Shown here: positions 13,359 to 14,104 of the stretch, piece after piece | How the letters are laid out: each line of letters starts with the position of its first letter | Position numbering within the stretch: the first letter of the stretch is position 1 | Assembly: GCA_029820875.1 (NCBI GenBank) | Contig: JALGUK010000015.1 | Span: forward strand, 1-14,104 | DNA length: 14,104 bases | Reading direction: 5' to 3' | Source of the DNA: Candidatus Zipacnadia bacterium | Lineage (GTDB): Bacteria > Armatimonadota > UBA5377 > JALGUK01 | Made by a program: the position numbers and the translations under genes | The notes under the pieces: generated by a model | What the model saw: the letters and a program-made list of their open reading frames with translations, nothing else | Database searches by the model: none | What the model was told of the DNA's origin: nothing

Positions 13359-14104
13359 GTGGAGATTCCATACAATGATATTGACCGTCGCATCTGGGAA
13401 GAGGAACTGGCCGATTTTGTTCCGGACCGCCTCTTCGATGCCCATTCGCACATCTTCCTGGCGGCTCATTGCCTGCAGACCCCCGACGATCCGGTATTCC
13501 CCCGCCCTGATTGGCTGGACCGGGACATGCCAAACAGTGACCTGGAGTCCTTGAAAGCCTGGCAAGCGACTCTGTTGCCGCAGCGCGAAATTCACTTCTT
13601 GCTGATTCCGTTCCCTTTCTACAAAGTGGATTTACAGGCACAGGTAGAGTTCATGGCGGCGGAGGCGGCCAAGGACCCGCTATCGGCGGCGGAGATGGTA
13701 GTCACTCCGAAAATGGAGCCTGAATGGTTGGCTGAGCAAGTGGAGCACCACGGTTTCGTGGGACTCAAGCCTTACCGCTTCTTTGCAGATGATCCTGTTG
13801 AATGTCGCATTACGGACATGCTGCCCGAGACGCTGCTCGAGGTCGCCGATGACAAGGGCCTGCTCATCACGCTGCACATGGCCAAGTCGAAGGCGCTTGC
13901 GGATCCGGAGAACATCGCGGACATCAAAAGGCTTTCATCGAAGTACCCCCGAATCCGCTGGATTCTCGCCCACTGTGCCCGATGCTTCGCTCCCTGGGCC
14001 ATTGAGCACTCCATCCATCAGATAAAAGACATCCCCAACATCTGGTTTGACACCGCTGCAGTGTGTGCAACCGAGGTGTTTAACTTCTTGATTGACGCAG
14101 TTCC
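13359..14104 (+). CDS. Amidohydrolase-2 family metal-dependent hydrolase (3' end outside window)
   Basis: This frame runs off the right edge after 248 codons. It starts at GTG 13359, after a good ribosome site. The protein begins VEIPYNDIDRRIWEEELADF and then shows the amidohydrolase metal motif DAHSH (27-31, H29 and H31). Further family positions are GLKPYRFF (135-142, Lys137), LLITLHMAK (168-176, H173) and ILAHCAR (202-208, H205). This is the order seen in Amidohydrolase_2/COG2159 TIM-barrel enzymes, which include decarboxylases and lactonases as well as hydrolases. The final metal-binding Asp would lie beyond the window. There is no signal peptide, so it is cytoplasmic, unlike its DUF362 neighbour. 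Its position 30 nt downstream of DUF362-B argues for co-transcription. The substrate is unknown; a link to the DapA-like lyase product is plausible but unproven. Confidence 0.85.
   Translation, partial: MEIPYNDIDRRIWEEELADFVPDRLFDAHSHIFLAAHCLQTPDDPVFPRPDWLDRDMPNSDLESLKAWQATLLPQREIHFLLIPFPFYKVDLQAQVEFMAAEAAKDPLSAAEMVVTPKMEPEWLAEQVEHHGFVGLKPYRFFADDPVECRITDMLPETLLEVADDKGLLITLHMAKSKALADPENIADIKRLSSKYPRIRWILAHCARCFAPWAIEHSIHQIKDIPNIWFDTAAVCATEVFNFLIDAV

Noticed and set aside
1..14104. CRISPR array, transposon or integrase
   Set aside because: No spaced direct repeats, transposase motifs or terminal inverted repeats were seen on either strand.

Overview
This 14.1 kb window is gene-dense bacterial chromosomal DNA of moderately high GC. 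Several GTG and TTG starts are supported by good Shine-Dalgarno sites. I see no insertion sequence, integrase, rRNA, tRNA or CRISPR array. The host is probably Armatimonadota or a neighbouring poorly cultivated phylum. That guess rests on secreted proteins with a short beta-type N-terminal domain, a phosphodiester-glycosidase/TPR protein, and a DUF362/DapA-like/amidohydrolase cluster. It is inference and not firm.

The window has two halves that diverge from about 8255-8510. The left half (101-8254) is all on the minus strand. In order of transcription it encodes a double-receiver signalling protein with a phosphoacceptor His domain but no ATPase; an exported phosphodiester glycosidase with TPRs; QueA (queuosine synthesis); a THUMP-type tRNA guanine-N2 methyltransferase; two exported proteins that share a duplicated N-terminal domain; and a GNAT acetyltransferase. 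The glycosidase, queA and methyltransferase genes are spaced by only 10 and 7 nt and look like one operon.

The right half (8510-14104) is all on the plus strand and looks like one accessory transcription unit. It encodes a small conserved-looking protein of unknown function; a Tat-exported DUF362 protein (copy A); a DapA/NanA-type Schiff-base lyase with an altered active-site loop; a radical SAM enzyme of the AmmeMemoRadiSam type carrying an apparent Tat signal; a second Tat-type DUF362 protein (copy B); and a metal-dependent amidohydrolase (Amidohydrolase_2 type) cut by the window end. Three of these six genes carry twin-arginine leaders. The AMMECR1 and MEMO partners usual for this radical SAM enzyme are not in the window. 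This half is the best candidate for an undescribed system: an exported Fe-S/DUF362 module combined with a lyase and a hydrolase, suggesting stepwise breakdown or modification of an unknown small molecule.

Noncoding points of note are a 12-bp hairpin between DUF362-A and the lyase, a 12-bp GC hairpin after the large exported protein, a near-consensus sigma-70 promoter in the divergent region, and a nine-codon ORF with a good ribosome site ahead of the radical SAM gene.
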